Assembly: GCA_947499555.1 (NCBI GenBank)
Contig: CANMOU010000003.1
Location: 384,979 to 448,978 of the forward strand
Origin: an uncultured Roseovarius sp.
GTDB lineage: Bacteria; Pseudomonadota; Alphaproteobacteria; Rhodobacterales; Rhodobacteraceae
Direction of reading: 5' to 3'
DNA: 64,000 nucleotides
Numbering within the stretch: the stretch's first letter is position 1; each line of letters begins with the position of its first letter. This document shows, one piece after another, positions 1 to 10,300 of the stretch. The translations under genes were made by a program, and so were the position numbers. The notes beneath the pieces are model-generated. The model saw only the letters and a program-made list of their open reading frames with translations, was not told the DNA's origin and did no database searches.

Positions 1-1244
1 TCCTCGTTCTTGCGCGCCGCAAACTCGGTGGTCATCCAGTTTTGCGAGTAGCGCTTGGGGTCAAGCGAGGCCATGTCGATCTCGGCTTCGCCTTCGACCA
101 TCATCTGCGCCAGGTAATAGCCTGTGCCACCTGCGGCGGTGATGCCGAAGCTGAACCCCTCGGCCAGCCACATGTTGCGCAACCCCGGCGCCGGGCCGAC
201 AAGCGGGTTGCCATCGGGTGTGTAGCAGATGGGGCCGTTGAAATCATCCTTAAGCCCGCTTTCCTCGCAGGACGGCACGCGATGAATCATCGCCATATAT
301 TGCTCTTCGATCCGCTCCAGATCGAGCGGGAAGAGATCAGCACGGAAACTGTCGGGCACACCGTATTCAAACCGGGCCGGTGCGCCTTTTTCGTAGACAC
401 CCAGGATCCAGCCGCCGCGTTCTTCACGGACATAAGATTGCGCGTCGGCATCACGAACAACTGGGTGTTCCACACCGCCATTTTTGCGGAACTCGACCAG
501 CGACGGATCCTGATCCATCACGATGAATTGGTGTTCCACGGGGATGGCTGGAAACTTGATCCCCAGCATTTTCGCGGTGCGCTGGGCGTGGTTGCCCGAG
601 GCGGTGACAACATGTTCGGCGGTGATAGTAATTTGCTCGTCACTCGCCACAAGGTTGCCGCCCTTTTCCACCATTTTCGAGCAGGTGACTTCCCAGGCCT
701 CGCCGTTCCAATGAAACGCGTCCGCCTGCCATTTGCGTTCGATCATCACGCCGCGCTGACGCGCGCCTTTCGCCATGGCTTGGGTGACATCGGCAGGGTT
801 AATGTAGCCGTCTTCCGTGTGGTAGATCGCGCCTTTGAGGTCTTCGGTGCGAATAAGCGGCCAGCGTTCCTTAATCTGATCGGGCGTGAGCCACTCGTAA
901 TTGACGTCGCAGGTCTCGGCGGTGGACGCATAGAGCATGTATTCGTCCATGCGCTCTTGCGTTTGAGCCATCCGCAAGTTGCCCACAACGGCGAAACCCG
1001 CGTTGAGGCCAGTTTCCTCTTCCAGGGTCTTGTAGAAATCGACCGAGTATTTGTGGATATGGGTCGTCGCATAGGACATGTTGAAGAGCGGCAAGAGGCC
1101 AGCTGCGTGCCATGTCGAGCCAGAGGTCAGCTCATCGCGCTCCAGAAGCATCACATCATCCCACCCAGCCTTGGCCAGATGATAAGCAATCGAGGTTCCG
1201 ACGGCACCGCCGCCGACGACCAGAGCTTTGACTTGGGTTTTCAT
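1..1244 (-). CDS. FAD-dependent oxidoreductase, dimethylglycine/sarcosine dehydrogenase family (3' end beyond window)
   Basis: The reverse strand encodes about 414 residues before running off the window. An N-terminal Rossmann dinucleotide motif (VVGGGAVGTSIAYHL, residues 9-23) is followed by SGSTWHAAG. In dimethylglycine and sarcosine dehydrogenases the His of that motif (here His46) carries covalently linked FAD. The conserved NPLVGPAPG and GFSFGITAAGG segments near the visible end fit the C-terminal part of the FAD domain. Full-length relatives of about 800 residues continue into folate-binding GcvT domains, which would lie outside the window. A GGGAG ribosome site precedes the ATG. The likely role is oxidative N-demethylation of a methylated glycine, feeding one-carbon units to tetrahydrofolate. 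The exact substrate cannot be told from this part. Confidence 0.85.
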   Translation of the reverse strand, partial: MKTQVKALVVGGGAVGTSIAYHLAKAGWDDVMLLERDELTSGSTWHAAGLLPLFNMSYATTHIHKYSVDFYKTLEEETGLNAGFAVVGNLRMAQTQERMDEYMLYASTAETCDVNYEWLTPDQIKERWPLIRTEDLKGAIYHTEDGYINPADVTQAMAKGARQRGVMIERKWQADAFHWNGEAWEVTCSKMVEKGGNLVASDEQITITAEHVVTASGNHAQRTAKMLGIKFPAIPVEHQFIVMDQDPSLVEFRKNGGVEHPVVRDADAQSYVREERGGWILGVYEKGAPARFEYGVPDSFRADLFPLDLERIEEQYMAMIHRVPSCEESGLKDDFNGPICYTPDGNPLVGPAPGLRNMWLAEGFSFGITAAGGTGYYLAQMMVEGEAEIDMASLDPKRYSQNWMTTEFAARKNE

Positions 1245-1338
1245 AAAACGCGACTCCCTGCAGGCATGCTGGCAGGATATTTACCACGCTTGTATCCGCA
1301 AGGCGGGTCTACCCGACGCAAGGATGCGCAAAAGCGAC

Positions 1339-1364
1339 GCGCCGCCCCAAGAAAGGGACGGCGC
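1339..1364 (-). terminator. GC-rich hairpin downstream of the 562-residue gene
   Basis: Arms GCGCCGCCCC and GGGACGGCGC pair with one mismatch around a short AAGAAA loop. Read on the minus strand the stem is followed by GTCGC and a short CTTTTGC run. It sits between the stop of the unknown gene at 1393 and the next minus-strand gene, so it probably ends transcription from upstream. The T tract is weak. Confidence 0.5.
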
Positions 1365-1392
1365 CTGTGTCAAATCAGCGGTTTAGGCGGGT

Positions 1393-3081
1393 TCAGTTGC
1401 AGAAACTGCCAACGCAGCGTTTTCCGCCATTCGTGCCATTGGAAAGTTTCAGACGCGATGGCTTGGCTGCGTCCTTCTGTTGCAGAGGTTGGGCTTGTGC
1501 CTGGGCTTCAGCGGCCTTTTCGCCTTTGAGGCGCGAAATCAATGCTGCCATGCCGCCAGAAGCTTCCTTCGCCTTGATGTCCGCGCATTCCAGGCGATAG
1601 CGGGCGGAGACATATTCGCAGCTCTCTTCGGCCAGCCCATGCTTGCCCTCAAAAAGCCGTGCCGCAAGGATGAAGCCCAGCTCGACTTCGGCTGGTGAAG
1701 ACCCACGTCTGTTCATGAAGGAATCAAGCTCTGCGGGATCGACAGGTTTGGAATAGATCATATCCTCGGCCGCATCGCTTGCGGGTTGGTCGATTTCCAT
1801 CATCACGGCGCCGGGCGAGCGGCTGGCGGAGGTGGATGCGTCATTGGCACCGGCGGCAAGTGCAGCGATTGCGTTGTCGCCAGATGTGTTCTTGCTGTCG
1901 GTGTGCCCGTTGAGCTCGCGCTGAAGCTCAGGCGACATGCCTGGCGCGTCCTTCTGCTTTTGTGCAGCGGCGGCTGCGTTGGCTGCGGCCTCGGCATCGG
2001 CAAAGGCCATCGCTGCGTCCACGACCTTTCCCACATCAGCCGAAATTTCAGCCGCTGATTTGCCCTCCATCAATGCCGCAATCGCAGTGGCATACCCGGC
2101 GTCGATCAGGCCGTTGAGATCCATCTGCTTGCCGCCTGTGATGTCAAGCAAGCCGCCGCCACCGTAGCCCTGAGCGTAGGTGTTCACGATCATCGCGGTG
2201 GCGTCCAAGTTCGCCATGCGGCTTTGCGCCTCCATGGCGCGCAAGTTCAGGAATTCGGCGCGCATGTCGCTCATCGCCTTGGCGACAACGACTTCATCAA
2301 GGTTTTCCGCCAGCACGACGTCATTGCCAACGGACGGCAATGGGCGTGGCAGGAGCTTGTTCAACCCGTCATAGTCGATCGACGCGAGAATCTGGCGCGT
2401 CGACTCGCTTGATGCGTTGGCATGCACAAGTATTTGCGCCTCGTGTCCAAATCCAAGCGTGGCATTCAGAACGCGGAAGTGATGCGGGCGTTTGCCCTCA
2501 TAATTGAATTTCTCGATATAGCCGACACCGCCGAGGACTGCGTAACCTCTCTCGGAGCTGTCCATCCCGAAAGACACACCGTCGATGGTGGCGGCGACAA
2601 GTCCGATCATGGAATTGCTGCTGGGCCGTTCGTAAAGCTTGATCTCGACGAAAACAGTCTCTGAGCCGTTCTCGTAGACAAAGCTGCGTTCGGCGCGCTT
2701 GCGTTCTTCGGCCTTCTTCTCGCGCGCCTGCATCTGAGTCAGAAGCGAGGCACCTGCATTCTTCTTTTTCGATTCCGCGACATAAGGCATGACGGCGGCA
2801 TTGTCGCCTTCGGTCAAAGTGCGGCGCGTCCAGCCTTCTGGCGCTTCGGGCAGATATTCCAATGCGCCGCGTCGCCAGGCCGCCTGGCGCTCTTTTTCGG
2901 CTTTCTCGGCGCGTTTGTCTTCACTGGCCTCGGACATCCGCGAGGAAAAGGATCCGACATAATCGCTGACGGATAATTCCCCGAAAGCAAGATCATTTTT
3001 GGCAGTTTGGGTATAGTAGTCAACGCCTGCCACAGCCGTTGCTGCGACACAGACAAAACCGAGAGAATAAGCGTTTAACAT
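1393..3081 (-). CDS. Hypothetical exported or membrane-anchored protein, 562 aa
   Basis: I do not recognise this protein. The ATG at 3081 follows a GGAGCG site and opens a hydrophobic N-terminal segment (LNAYSLGFVCVAATAVAGV), so it is either exported or anchored by one helix. Residues about 45-130 are strongly charged (Lys/Glu/Arg-rich, coiled-coil-like). A mixed-composition domain follows (about 130-270), then an Ala-rich stretch around 340-380 and a low-complexity region with many Ser and Asp. The last 100 residues contain four cysteines, including a terminal CVGSFCN. It stands alone between two terminator or promoter gaps. A cell-envelope role is likely, but no function can be assigned. 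Confidence 0.75.
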   Translation of the reverse strand: MLNAYSLGFVCVAATAVAGVDYYTQTAKNDLAFGELSVSDYVGSFSSRMSEASEDKRAEKAEKERQAAWRRGALEYLPEAPEGWTRRTLTEGDNAAVMPYVAESKKKNAGASLLTQMQAREKKAEERKRAERSFVYENGSETVFVEIKLYERPSSNSMIGLVAATIDGVSFGMDSSERGYAVLGGVGYIEKFNYEGKRPHHFRVLNATLGFGHEAQILVHANASSESTRQILASIDYDGLNKLLPRPLPSVGNDVVLAENLDEVVVAKAMSDMRAEFLNLRAMEAQSRMANLDATAMIVNTYAQGYGGGGLLDITGGKQMDLNGLIDAGYATAIAALMEGKSAAEISADVGKVVDAAMAFADAEAAANAAAAAQKQKDAPGMSPELQRELNGHTDSKNTSGDNAIAALAAGANDASTSASRSPGAVMMEIDQPASDAAEDMIYSKPVDPAELDSFMNRRGSSPAEVELGFILAARLFEGKHGLAEESCEYVSARYRLECADIKAKEASGGMAALISRLKGEKAAEAQAQAQPLQQKDAAKPSRLKLSNGTNGGKRCVGSFCN

Positions 3082-3170
3082 GCAGATCGCTCCAGAAATC
3101 ACATCTCTGTGAGAATTGGGCTGCAAATCTGGCGATAATTCGGTCAGGCTGAGGCGATTTCCGGGTTGCG

Positions 3171-4952
3171 TTAATCGCCGAGCGCGATCCCTTCGCGCCT
3201 TGGGTCCGCCCCGCCTTGAAGGGTTTCTCCGATCGAAATCGCGTGCAGACCCGAGGTCAGATCGCGGGCATTCACCTCATATCCCATTGCTTCAAGCGCT
3301 GGGGCCAGAGCGGTGGCGGCAGTGCCTGCCTCGACATCATAGGTGCCGAACCGGTTGACCAGATGGGGCAGCGCAACGGCGCTTTGCACATCAAGGCCCC
3401 AGTCGAGATAGGCAATAATCGTCTTGGCGACATAACCGATGATGCGGCTGCCTCCGGGGCTGCCCACAACAAGTACCGGCTTACCATCTTTCAGGACGAT
3501 CGTGGGGGCCATCGATGACCGTGGGCGTTTGCCCGGCTCAACGCGATTGGCCACTGGCACGCCGTCGCGGTGGCTGACAAATGAGAAATCCGTCAACTCG
3601 TTGTTGAGCAAGAACCCCCGCACCATCAGCCGCGACCCGAAGGCGTTTTCAATGGTGGTTGTCATGGAAAGCGCGTTGCCAAACTTGTCCACAATCGAGA
3701 TATGCGAGGTTGAAGGCTTCTCGATGGGCGCACCCGTGGCAAGGTTGAGCGTATGGTCAAAATCCGGACGGCCCGGACGCACGATTGGCAGGGCATCATC
3801 GCCTTGCAAGAGCCCCGCGCGCCGCGACAGATAGCCCTTGTCCAGTAGACCATTGACTGGCACGGGAACATAATCGCTGTCGGCCATGTAAAGCCCACGA
3901 TCCGCAAAGGCGAGACGGCTTGCATCGCCGATAAGCCGCCAAGTTTCGGCATTTCCAGGGCCGAGTGCCGCGATGTCTTCCTCGGCCAGAAGCCCCAGGA
4001 TCTGCCCGACGGTCAGCGCCCCGGATGAGGGCGGACCCATGCCGCAGATATCATGCCCGTGATAGGTCATGCAGACGGCAGGACGTTCCTTGATCGCGTA
4101 GATCGCCATGTCGACACCGCTTAGGACCCCGGGATTGCCCGTCGCGTTTCGCACCGTCCTGACGATGTCCTGTGCAATTTCGCCGGTGTAGAACGGCTCT
4201 GGTCCGTCGCGCGAGAGAATGCGCAGCGTGTCGGCATAGACGGGGTTCCGAAGGCGGCTTCCTGCGGCGACAGGCGCGCCATCGGGCAGAAAATAGGCCG
4301 CCGTGAGCGGATGTTGTGACAGGCGCTCGGCGTCGCGTGCCACCATGGTGGCCATACGTGGTGAGACGGCAAACCCCCGATCTGCCAAGGTGATCGCGTC
4401 GCGAAACAGGCTGCGCCAGTTTGCCTTGCCCCAGCGCACATGCGCCTCAGCCAGAAGAGCAGGGACACCGGGCACGCCAACCGAGCGGCCGCCGATGACC
4501 GCGTCAAAGAATTCAAGCGGCTCGCCGTCCTTATCCTGAAAAAGCCGCGGCGTGGCGGCAAGCGGCGCGGTTTCACGACCGTCGAGCGTGGTGATCTCGC
4601 CGGTTGCGCCGTCATACCAGACCAGAAACGCACCGCCGCCAAGGCCGGAGCTTTGCGGCTCCACAAGGCCGAGAACCGTCTGCACGGCGATCATTGCATC
4701 GGCGGCCGAGCCCCCCGCGCGCAAGACTTTTGCGCCGGCGTCAACCGCCAGGGGGTTCGCGGCAACGACCATCCATCCCTTTGCTTCAACGGCGCGTCCC
4801 GCAATCTTGGCCGCCTGTGCTTCGGCGGCTGGTCCAGAAAGCGCAATCGCGCCAGTCCCGGCACCTTCTGGTGCGATGGTATCGGCGGCCTGCTGCGCCT
4901 GCGCGGCCCCGACCCAAAGGACAGCGGCGAGAGCCGCCCAGAAAAGCTTCAA
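3171..4952 (-). CDS. ggt: Gamma-glutamyltransferase (glutathione hydrolase)
   Basis: The 593-residue periplasmic enzyme has a clear Sec signal peptide ending AQA-QQA (residues 1-20). The N-terminal nucleophile hydrolase hallmark is present: Thr415 in STSHISIVD is the predicted nucleophile and the autocleavage site between large and small subunits. The small subunit has the oxyanion and substrate motifs NNELTDF and GSPGGSRII. Length and layout match bacterial GGTs. It transfers or hydrolyses the gamma-glutamyl group of glutathione and related peptides. Its ATG overlaps the stop of the upstream 2-hydroxyacid dehydrogenase by ATGA, so the two are translationally coupled. Confidence 0.95.
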   Translation of the reverse strand: MKLFWAALAAVLWVGAAQAQQAADTIAPEGAGTGAIALSGPAAEAQAAKIAGRAVEAKGWMVVAANPLAVDAGAKVLRAGGSAADAMIAVQTVLGLVEPQSSGLGGGAFLVWYDGATGEITTLDGRETAPLAATPRLFQDKDGEPLEFFDAVIGGRSVGVPGVPALLAEAHVRWGKANWRSLFRDAITLADRGFAVSPRMATMVARDAERLSQHPLTAAYFLPDGAPVAAGSRLRNPVYADTLRILSRDGPEPFYTGEIAQDIVRTVRNATGNPGVLSGVDMAIYAIKERPAVCMTYHGHDICGMGPPSSGALTVGQILGLLAEEDIAALGPGNAETWRLIGDASRLAFADRGLYMADSDYVPVPVNGLLDKGYLSRRAGLLQGDDALPIVRPGRPDFDHTLNLATGAPIEKPSTSHISIVDKFGNALSMTTTIENAFGSRLMVRGFLLNNELTDFSFVSHRDGVPVANRVEPGKRPRSSMAPTIVLKDGKPVLVVGSPGGSRIIGYVAKTIIAYLDWGLDVQSAVALPHLVNRFGTYDVEAGTAATALAPALEAMGYEVNARDLTSGLHAISIGETLQGGADPRREGIALGD

Positions 4953-5935
4953 AGCATGGAGGGCACGACCTGATCCGGTGGTCGGTGCCCATCATCGAAG
5001 GTCTTGATATTCAGAAGAACTTTCTCTCCCATCTCGACTCGGCCTTCCATCGTGGCCGACCCCATATGCGGCAGCAGAACAACGTTCTTCAGTTCTTTGA
5101 GGCGCGGATTGACCTCCGTGTCATTCTCGTAGACATCAAGCCCTGCACCTGCGATTTCGCCCGCCCTCAGCATCCGGGTCAGGGCGTTTTCGTCAATCAC
5201 CTCGCCGCGGCTGGTATTGACGATCACCGCATCAGGCTTCATCAGCTTCAGGCGCCGGGCGTTCATCAGATGAAAGGTCGAGGGCGTGTGCGGGCAATTC
5301 ACGCTCAGGACATCCATCCGAGAGACCATCTGATCAAGGCTTTCCCAATAGGTCGCACCAAGCTCTTCCTCGGTTTCCTCACGCAGCCGGTGGCGGTTGT
5401 GGTAATGGATCTGCATGCCAAAAACCGCGGCACGGCGCGCAACGGCCTGCCCAATCCGGCCCATGCCGAGAATCCCAAGGCGGCGCCCGGCGATCCGCCC
5501 ACCCAGAAGCGCAGTGGGCGACCAGCCCTGCCAGTCTTCGGATTGCATGACAGACAGACCTTCGGGGATGCGCCGCGTCACGCTCAGGATCAGCGCCATG
5601 GTCATATCCGCGGTGTCATCTGTCAGCACGCCCGGCGTATTGGAGACCAGGATGCCCCGCTGCCGGGCAGTATGGACATCTATATGATCCACACCCGCAC
5701 CGTAATTGGCGATCAGTTTAAGGTTCTCGCCCGCCTGACCGATAAGGCCCGCATCGATCGTATCGGTGATTGTTGGCACCAGAACATCTGCCGATTTGGC
5801 TGCCTCGACCAGTTCATCGCGGGTCATGGGGGTGTCGGTGTCACGCAGAGAGACATCAAAGAGTTCGCGCATCCTGTTCTCTACGACTTCGGGCAAGCGT
5901 CGCGTAACAACAACACTTAGTCGCGCAGATGGCAT
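4949..5935 (-). CDS. D-2-hydroxyacid dehydrogenase (glyoxylate/hydroxypyruvate reductase type)
   Basis: The ATG at 5935 (protein start MPSARLSVVV) has a strong GAGGAGAG site. A longer in-frame reading to 6037 lacks family similarity. The 328-residue protein shows the NAD(P)-binding GILGMGRIGQAVARRA, the catalytic-Arg segment NTSRGEVIDENAL and the C-terminal catalytic His in LLPHMGSAT. This arrangement is that of the GyaR/GhrB branch, which reduces glyoxylate and hydroxypyruvate with NAD(P)H in the cytoplasm. The stop overlaps the ggt start. Divergent from it is the SH3 gene, with a shared promoter gap at 5936-6040. Substrate within the family is uncertain. Confidence 0.9.
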   Translation of the reverse strand: MPSARLSVVVTRRLPEVVENRMRELFDVSLRDTDTPMTRDELVEAAKSADVLVPTITDTIDAGLIGQAGENLKLIANYGAGVDHIDVHTARQRGILVSNTPGVLTDDTADMTMALILSVTRRIPEGLSVMQSEDWQGWSPTALLGGRIAGRRLGILGMGRIGQAVARRAAVFGMQIHYHNRHRLREETEEELGATYWESLDQMVSRMDVLSVNCPHTPSTFHLMNARRLKLMKPDAVIVNTSRGEVIDENALTRMLRAGEIAGAGLDVYENDTEVNPRLKELKNVVLLPHMGSATMEGRVEMGEKVLLNIKTFDDGHRPPDQVVPSML

Positions 5936-6040
5936 GGATCTCTCCTCATCTCTTCCAAAACGTCCGCTCTGCTGCCACAGTGGCGCAGGAAAGACCGGGG
6001 CACAAGAACCCCACCCAATGAAAAGAGCAGTAAACATGCC

Positions 6041-6538
6041 ATGAATTTCAAACTTGTCGTTGTTTCAGCAGGATTCCTGCTGGCCACAAGCCTGTCCGCC
6101 TTCGCCCAGGAGCGCGGACCGGAAACCAATCTGCCCCTGCCCCGTTTCGTGTCGATGAAAGCGTCCGAGGGCAATGCGCGGCGCGGTCCAAGCCTGACCC
6201 ACAGGATTGATTGGGTCTTTACGGTCAAGGATCAGCCGCTTGAGATCACCGCCGAGCACGGCCACTGGAGACGGGTGCGCGACCGTGAGGGTGCTGGCGG
6301 CTGGGTGCATTATTCGCTTTTGTCGGGCGCAAGAACGGCGCTGGTGCAAAAAGATATGCTTGAGATACATGCCAAGCCAGACGACACCACGATGGTCGTG
6401 GCCCGGCTTGAACGCGGCGTTGTCGCCTATATTGACGCCTGTACCACCTCGTGGTGCCGCCTCAAGGCGGGCGGGTATCGCGGATGGGCCGAAAAAACCC
6501 ATCTCTGGGGCGTCAAATCAAGCGAAGTTCTGGACTGA
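6041..6538 (+). CDS. Secreted SH3-domain protein, 165 aa
   Basis: A Sec signal peptide (NFKLVVVSAGFLLATSLSAFA, cleavage near residue 22) leads a mature domain with bacterial SH3 features. These include the RRGPSLTHRIDWVF segment typical of SH3_3/SH3_4 proteins, HGHWRRVRD, GWVHYSLLSG, and a second half ending WCRLKAGGYRGWAEK. Two SH3-like lobes are likely. Such proteins in alphaproteobacteria are periplasmic and thought to bind peptidoglycan peptides. A single Cys pair (residues about 134 and 139) might form a disulfide. It is monocistronic and followed by tRNA-Gln. Confidence 0.85.
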   Translation: MNFKLVVVSAGFLLATSLSAFAQERGPETNLPLPRFVSMKASEGNARRGPSLTHRIDWVFTVKDQPLEITAEHGHWRRVRDREGAGGWVHYSLLSGARTALVQKDMLEIHAKPDDTTMVVARLERGVVAYIDACTTSWCRLKAGGYRGWAEKTHLWGVKSSEVLD

Positions 6539-6634
6539 CAGGACCGATCCCTCAAGAAGCGCTGCATCTGGCAAATTTTTTGCCCGAGCGGTCTTGATCC
6601 ACCTGCGTGCTCAGAGTAGAGAGCACGTCACCGT

Positions 6635-6709
6635 TGGGGTGTAGCCAAGTGGTAAGGCAGCGGTTTTTGGTACCGTGTATCGTAGGTTCGAATCCTACCA
6701 CCCCAGCCA
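6635..6709 (+). tRNA. tRNA-Gln (anticodon TTG)
   Basis: A full cloverleaf can be drawn. Acceptor TGGGGTG (6635-6641) pairs with CACCCCA (6699-6705). The D arm is GCC/GGC. The anticodon stem GCGGT/ACCGT holds loop TTTTGGT, giving anticodon TTG. The T arm is GTAGG-TTCGAAT-CCTAC. The discriminator G is followed by an encoded CCA (6707-6709). TTG reads CAA (and CAG by wobble), hence glutamine. Confidence 0.97.
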
Positions 6710-6896
6710 ACCTTCCCGAACAATGCACCGATGGACTGCGCGCAGGACGCTCGGGCGCAAAGTGCCCCGATTGATGCCCCACGCTCACGCGGCTGGGTCA
6801 GAGATAGTCCGGATTGATCCGGTACTGACCGCGTTTGCGACATAGGTCATCATAAAGCAAAGAAATGTGGTGAGGCTGAACCTGAAATAATCGCCT

Positions 6897-7325
6897 CTAA
6901 TCGCGCTCGGTTCCGGTGGCGCGGGCAAATACGCCAACCAAGAAAGCAGTTGTCAGTCCGAACATTAAAATACCTGTCACCGAAGCCATCGCGCCGAAGA
7001 TGCGATGATCAGGATCAAGAGTAACATCGCCATATCCCACGGTCGTATAGGTCACGAGCGCGAAATAGATTGGCGCTTCATATCCTGGCAATGCGCCGAC
7101 GATCCAGATGCCGGCCGCCCAGATATAGACCTGTAATGTATGCGAAAGTGCAAACGCGCCAAAGACGAGCGAAATCAGCCTGAGAGTCCCGCGTTGCCGG
7201 TCCGACGTTTGCATAGGTCTTTGCGATCTTAGAAAAGACACAAGCCAAGAGGCAATCGCAATGTGCAGCAGCCCGCAAATGATCAAAAGCAGACTGCCCA
7301 GTGCAATCTGGACGAGCACGCTCAT
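6897..7325 (-). CDS. Two-helix potassium channel-like protein, 142 aa
   Basis: The potassium selectivity filter TTVGYGD is unambiguous, in the pore loop PIYFALVTYTTVGYGDV, and is followed by the last transmembrane helix (MASVTGILMFGLTTAFLVGVF). An N-terminal helix (residues about 5-30) and a second helix around 50-75 precede it. No cytoplasmic RCK/TrkA domain is present, so gating is unknown. Its ATG overlaps the stop of the RND permease (ATGA), making it the third cistron of an efflux operon. The association is unusual, but the family call is firm. Confidence 0.88.
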   Translation of the reverse strand: MSVLVQIALGSLLLIICGLLHIAIASWLVSFLRSQRPMQTSDRQRGTLRLISLVFGAFALSHTLQVYIWAAGIWIVGALPGYEAPIYFALVTYTTVGYGDVTLDPDHRIFGAMASVTGILMFGLTTAFLVGVFARATGTERD

Positions 7326-10300
7326 GCGGCGCGACCTGTGCCAAACAGCAAACGATAGACCGGCGGGACGAAGATGAGCGTGAGCGGCGATGCCACCAGT
7401 AAGCCGCCAATCATCAGCGTTGCCATTGGCTCAAAGAGCGCACCACCTGCAAGCGCCATCGGAACAAGGCCCAAAACAGTTGTGATCGATGTGAGCAGGA
7501 CCGGCCGCAATCGCTTCTTTGAAGCCTCCACGATGGCGTCATCAAGCGCCAGGGTCTCGCGTTCGATATCAATTTGATCGATCAACACAATGGCGTTGTT
7601 GATGATGATGCCCATAAGCGAAATCAGACCCAGAATGGCAAAGAATGAGAGGGGCTGCGCGGTGATGCCCAAAGCAAGTGGCGCACCAATAAGAATGAGC
7701 GGAATGGTCATGAACGTCAAAGCAACCCGACGCAGCGAATTGAACTGAAAAGTCAGAGCAAGGATCATAACCACCAGAGCGTAAGGCATCCCGGCGGCCA
7801 GATCGGCATTTGCCTCGGCAGAATCCGCGCTCTCACCACCGATTTCAATTTTGTAATCCGGCCCAAGGTCGATCGCGTCCAATGTCGGCTGGATGATCGC
7901 TTCAATCCGTGCTGCCGAAGCGGTCGCGCTTTTGGCGCTTATGGTGATCTTTCGTTCCTGGTTCTGACGGCGCATTTGCGACAGCTCCAGTCGCGGTGCG
8001 AAGCGGGCAACCTGATCCAGAGAAATCAGTCCGCGTTCAGTAGGGATTGAAAGGTTCTCGAGGTCCTCCAGGCTGTCGCGAAAAGTACGCTCGGCGCGTA
8101 CCACAATTGGGATCTGATCCTCGCCGTCGCGCAGAACCGAAACCGACGTTCCAGAGAAATAAGCCTCCATCACGTTCGAAATGTCCTTGGAGGTCACACC
8201 GAGTTCGCGGGCCTTTTCCTGCAGGATATCGATGCCGACGGTTATGGTTTTGTTTCCCCAGTCATTTTGGTTCAGAATAAGACCGGGGACCGCGTCAAAG
8301 CCTGCTTCAATCCTTTTGGCTGTATTCAGCAGGACATCGCCATCCGGGCCAGAAACCTCGACTTCGACAATCCCGCTTTCGCTGCCGCCCATGGACAATC
8401 GCGTGATCCGTGCCCGGACTGCGGGAAAGTTTTCAAGGAGGTGCCTGCGTGCCCTGTCCGCGGCGGTGACCGCGCCTTCGAAATCATAGGTGTTGACGAC
8501 AAGAAAAGCACTGGCCGGGTTGGTGTCGGCGGGCGCAAGCGCGAGGTAGAAGCGAGGGCCGCCATGCCCCACAAAGAGCGTGGTGTTGGCGACTTCCGGA
8601 TTGATTTCGGGATCACGCAGCCAAGCTTCGATTGCCAGCGCTTCGTTCTGCGTGGCTGTGATCGCACTGCCTTTCTGTAGATCGAGATAGATCAAGAATT
8701 CGGCTCGTTCTGACAATGGAAACATCTCGGATTTCAAATTTCCAAACTGCGAAATGCCAAGCCACACCAACCCATAGCTGATAGCGATGATTGGCAGGCT
8801 TAGAGGCAGAAGTTTCCGGACCAACACGCCATATGCCAAGACCAGTTTGCCTTCTTTCATGTCCTGCGCAGGCTTAGGTCGTAAGAGCGAGGCGGCAACA
8901 TATGGCAGGATGTAATGCGCTGTCAGCCAAGAGCCCACGAGCATGAGCGCCACCACGGCACCAAGTGAAAAGGCGAACTCTCCTGATGTGCCTTCCAAAA
9001 CCATCATGGGCGCGAAGGCGGAAACCGTCGTGATTGAGGCCACGGCAAGCGGGATAAAGAATTGTCCGCCTGCGGAAATTGCCGCCTCTTGCGGTGTTGC
9101 CCCGTCTTTGATGCGCGTGTCGATGTCCTCGACCACCACCAGACCATTATCGACCAGCAGGCCCAAAGAGATGATCACGGCAGCAATGGAGATCTGTTCA
9201 AGATCAATACCCCATTGCGTCATGCCCAAAAGCGCGAATGTCACGGTAAAAGGGACGATACTTGCAATGATGAAAGCAGGTCGCAGTCCAAGAAACACAA
9301 GCATTACAAGCAGGACGACAACAAAGGTTTGTGCGACATTTGACAGCGCAGAATTGACTGACTGTGTGACATTGGTCTCTTGAAAGGTGGAGATATTGAA
9401 GCTGATCCCAATCGGCTGGACCATTTCCAATCGAGCCACTTCCTTCAGAAGAATCTTGCCCAGCTTTTGGATATCTCTGTCATCGGCCATTTCAACGCTG
9501 ACCAGCACGGCGGGCGCGCCGTTAAAGTAGACTGGTTGTTTGGGCGGATCGACATATCCGCGGCGGGGTGACAGCAAGTCTTTTAGCGTCACGATCTCTC
9601 CGCTCGAGAGCTGTGTGAGCACGACGCCGATATCTTCAATCGTGTCGAGGTTTCCATTCGCCTCCAGCAGAATCGTGGTCCCTGCCGCATCGATCTGCCC
9701 GGCGGGCAGGATGACGTTCTGGTCACGTAAGTCCTGAACCAGTTGGGGGATTTGCACGCCTACGGCAGCCAGCCGGCGGGCATCAATCTCAAGCCATATC
9801 CGTTCATCCTGCTCACCCGAAAGCGTGACTTTCGTGACACCATCAATCGCGTAAAGGCTGGTCTGCAAATCTTCTGCGGCCTGCGCGATCTCCGCCATGT
9901 CGAACCCATCGCCGGTGACCGCAACGGTCGCAATTGCCACATCGCCGTAATTTGTGTTGACGAAAGGGCCCTGGGTGCCGTCGGGCAGCTCGTTTTCGGT
10001 TTGCTCAATTCGTGTTCGAATATCTGTAAAAATCTGGTCGAGATCATCAACTGGCACCCAGTCGGCGACATTGATGTTCAGCTGCGCGGACCCCGTGGTG
10101 ATGAGCGTGTTGATTTCATCAACCTCTCCGATCTCCCGCGCCGCCCGTTCGAGAGGAATGGCGATCAGGTCCTCAATGCGTTCCGGGTCCATACCTGCAA
10201 AACTGGCCGAGACGACAGCGGTACGAACCGTGATGGCCGGATTTTCTCTTTTCGGCAGGTTGATGTAGGCAAAGGCGCCAATCAACAAGAGACCGACCAT

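Noticed and set aside
42-1529. Long plus-strand open frame of 495 codons
   Set aside because: It is antisense to the FAD oxidoreductase and crosses into the next gene; composition and lack of motifs mark it as a shadow of GC-rich coding DNA.
4604-5920. 438-codon plus-strand open frame
   Set aside because: Antisense to both the dehydrogenase and ggt; contains no recognisable domain and is rich in Arg and Pro as expected for a shadow.
6552-6788. Open frame on the minus strand containing GVVGFEPTIHGTKN
   Set aside because: It is the complement of tRNA-Gln and flanks; the peptide is a well-known false protein family produced by antisense reading of tRNA genes.
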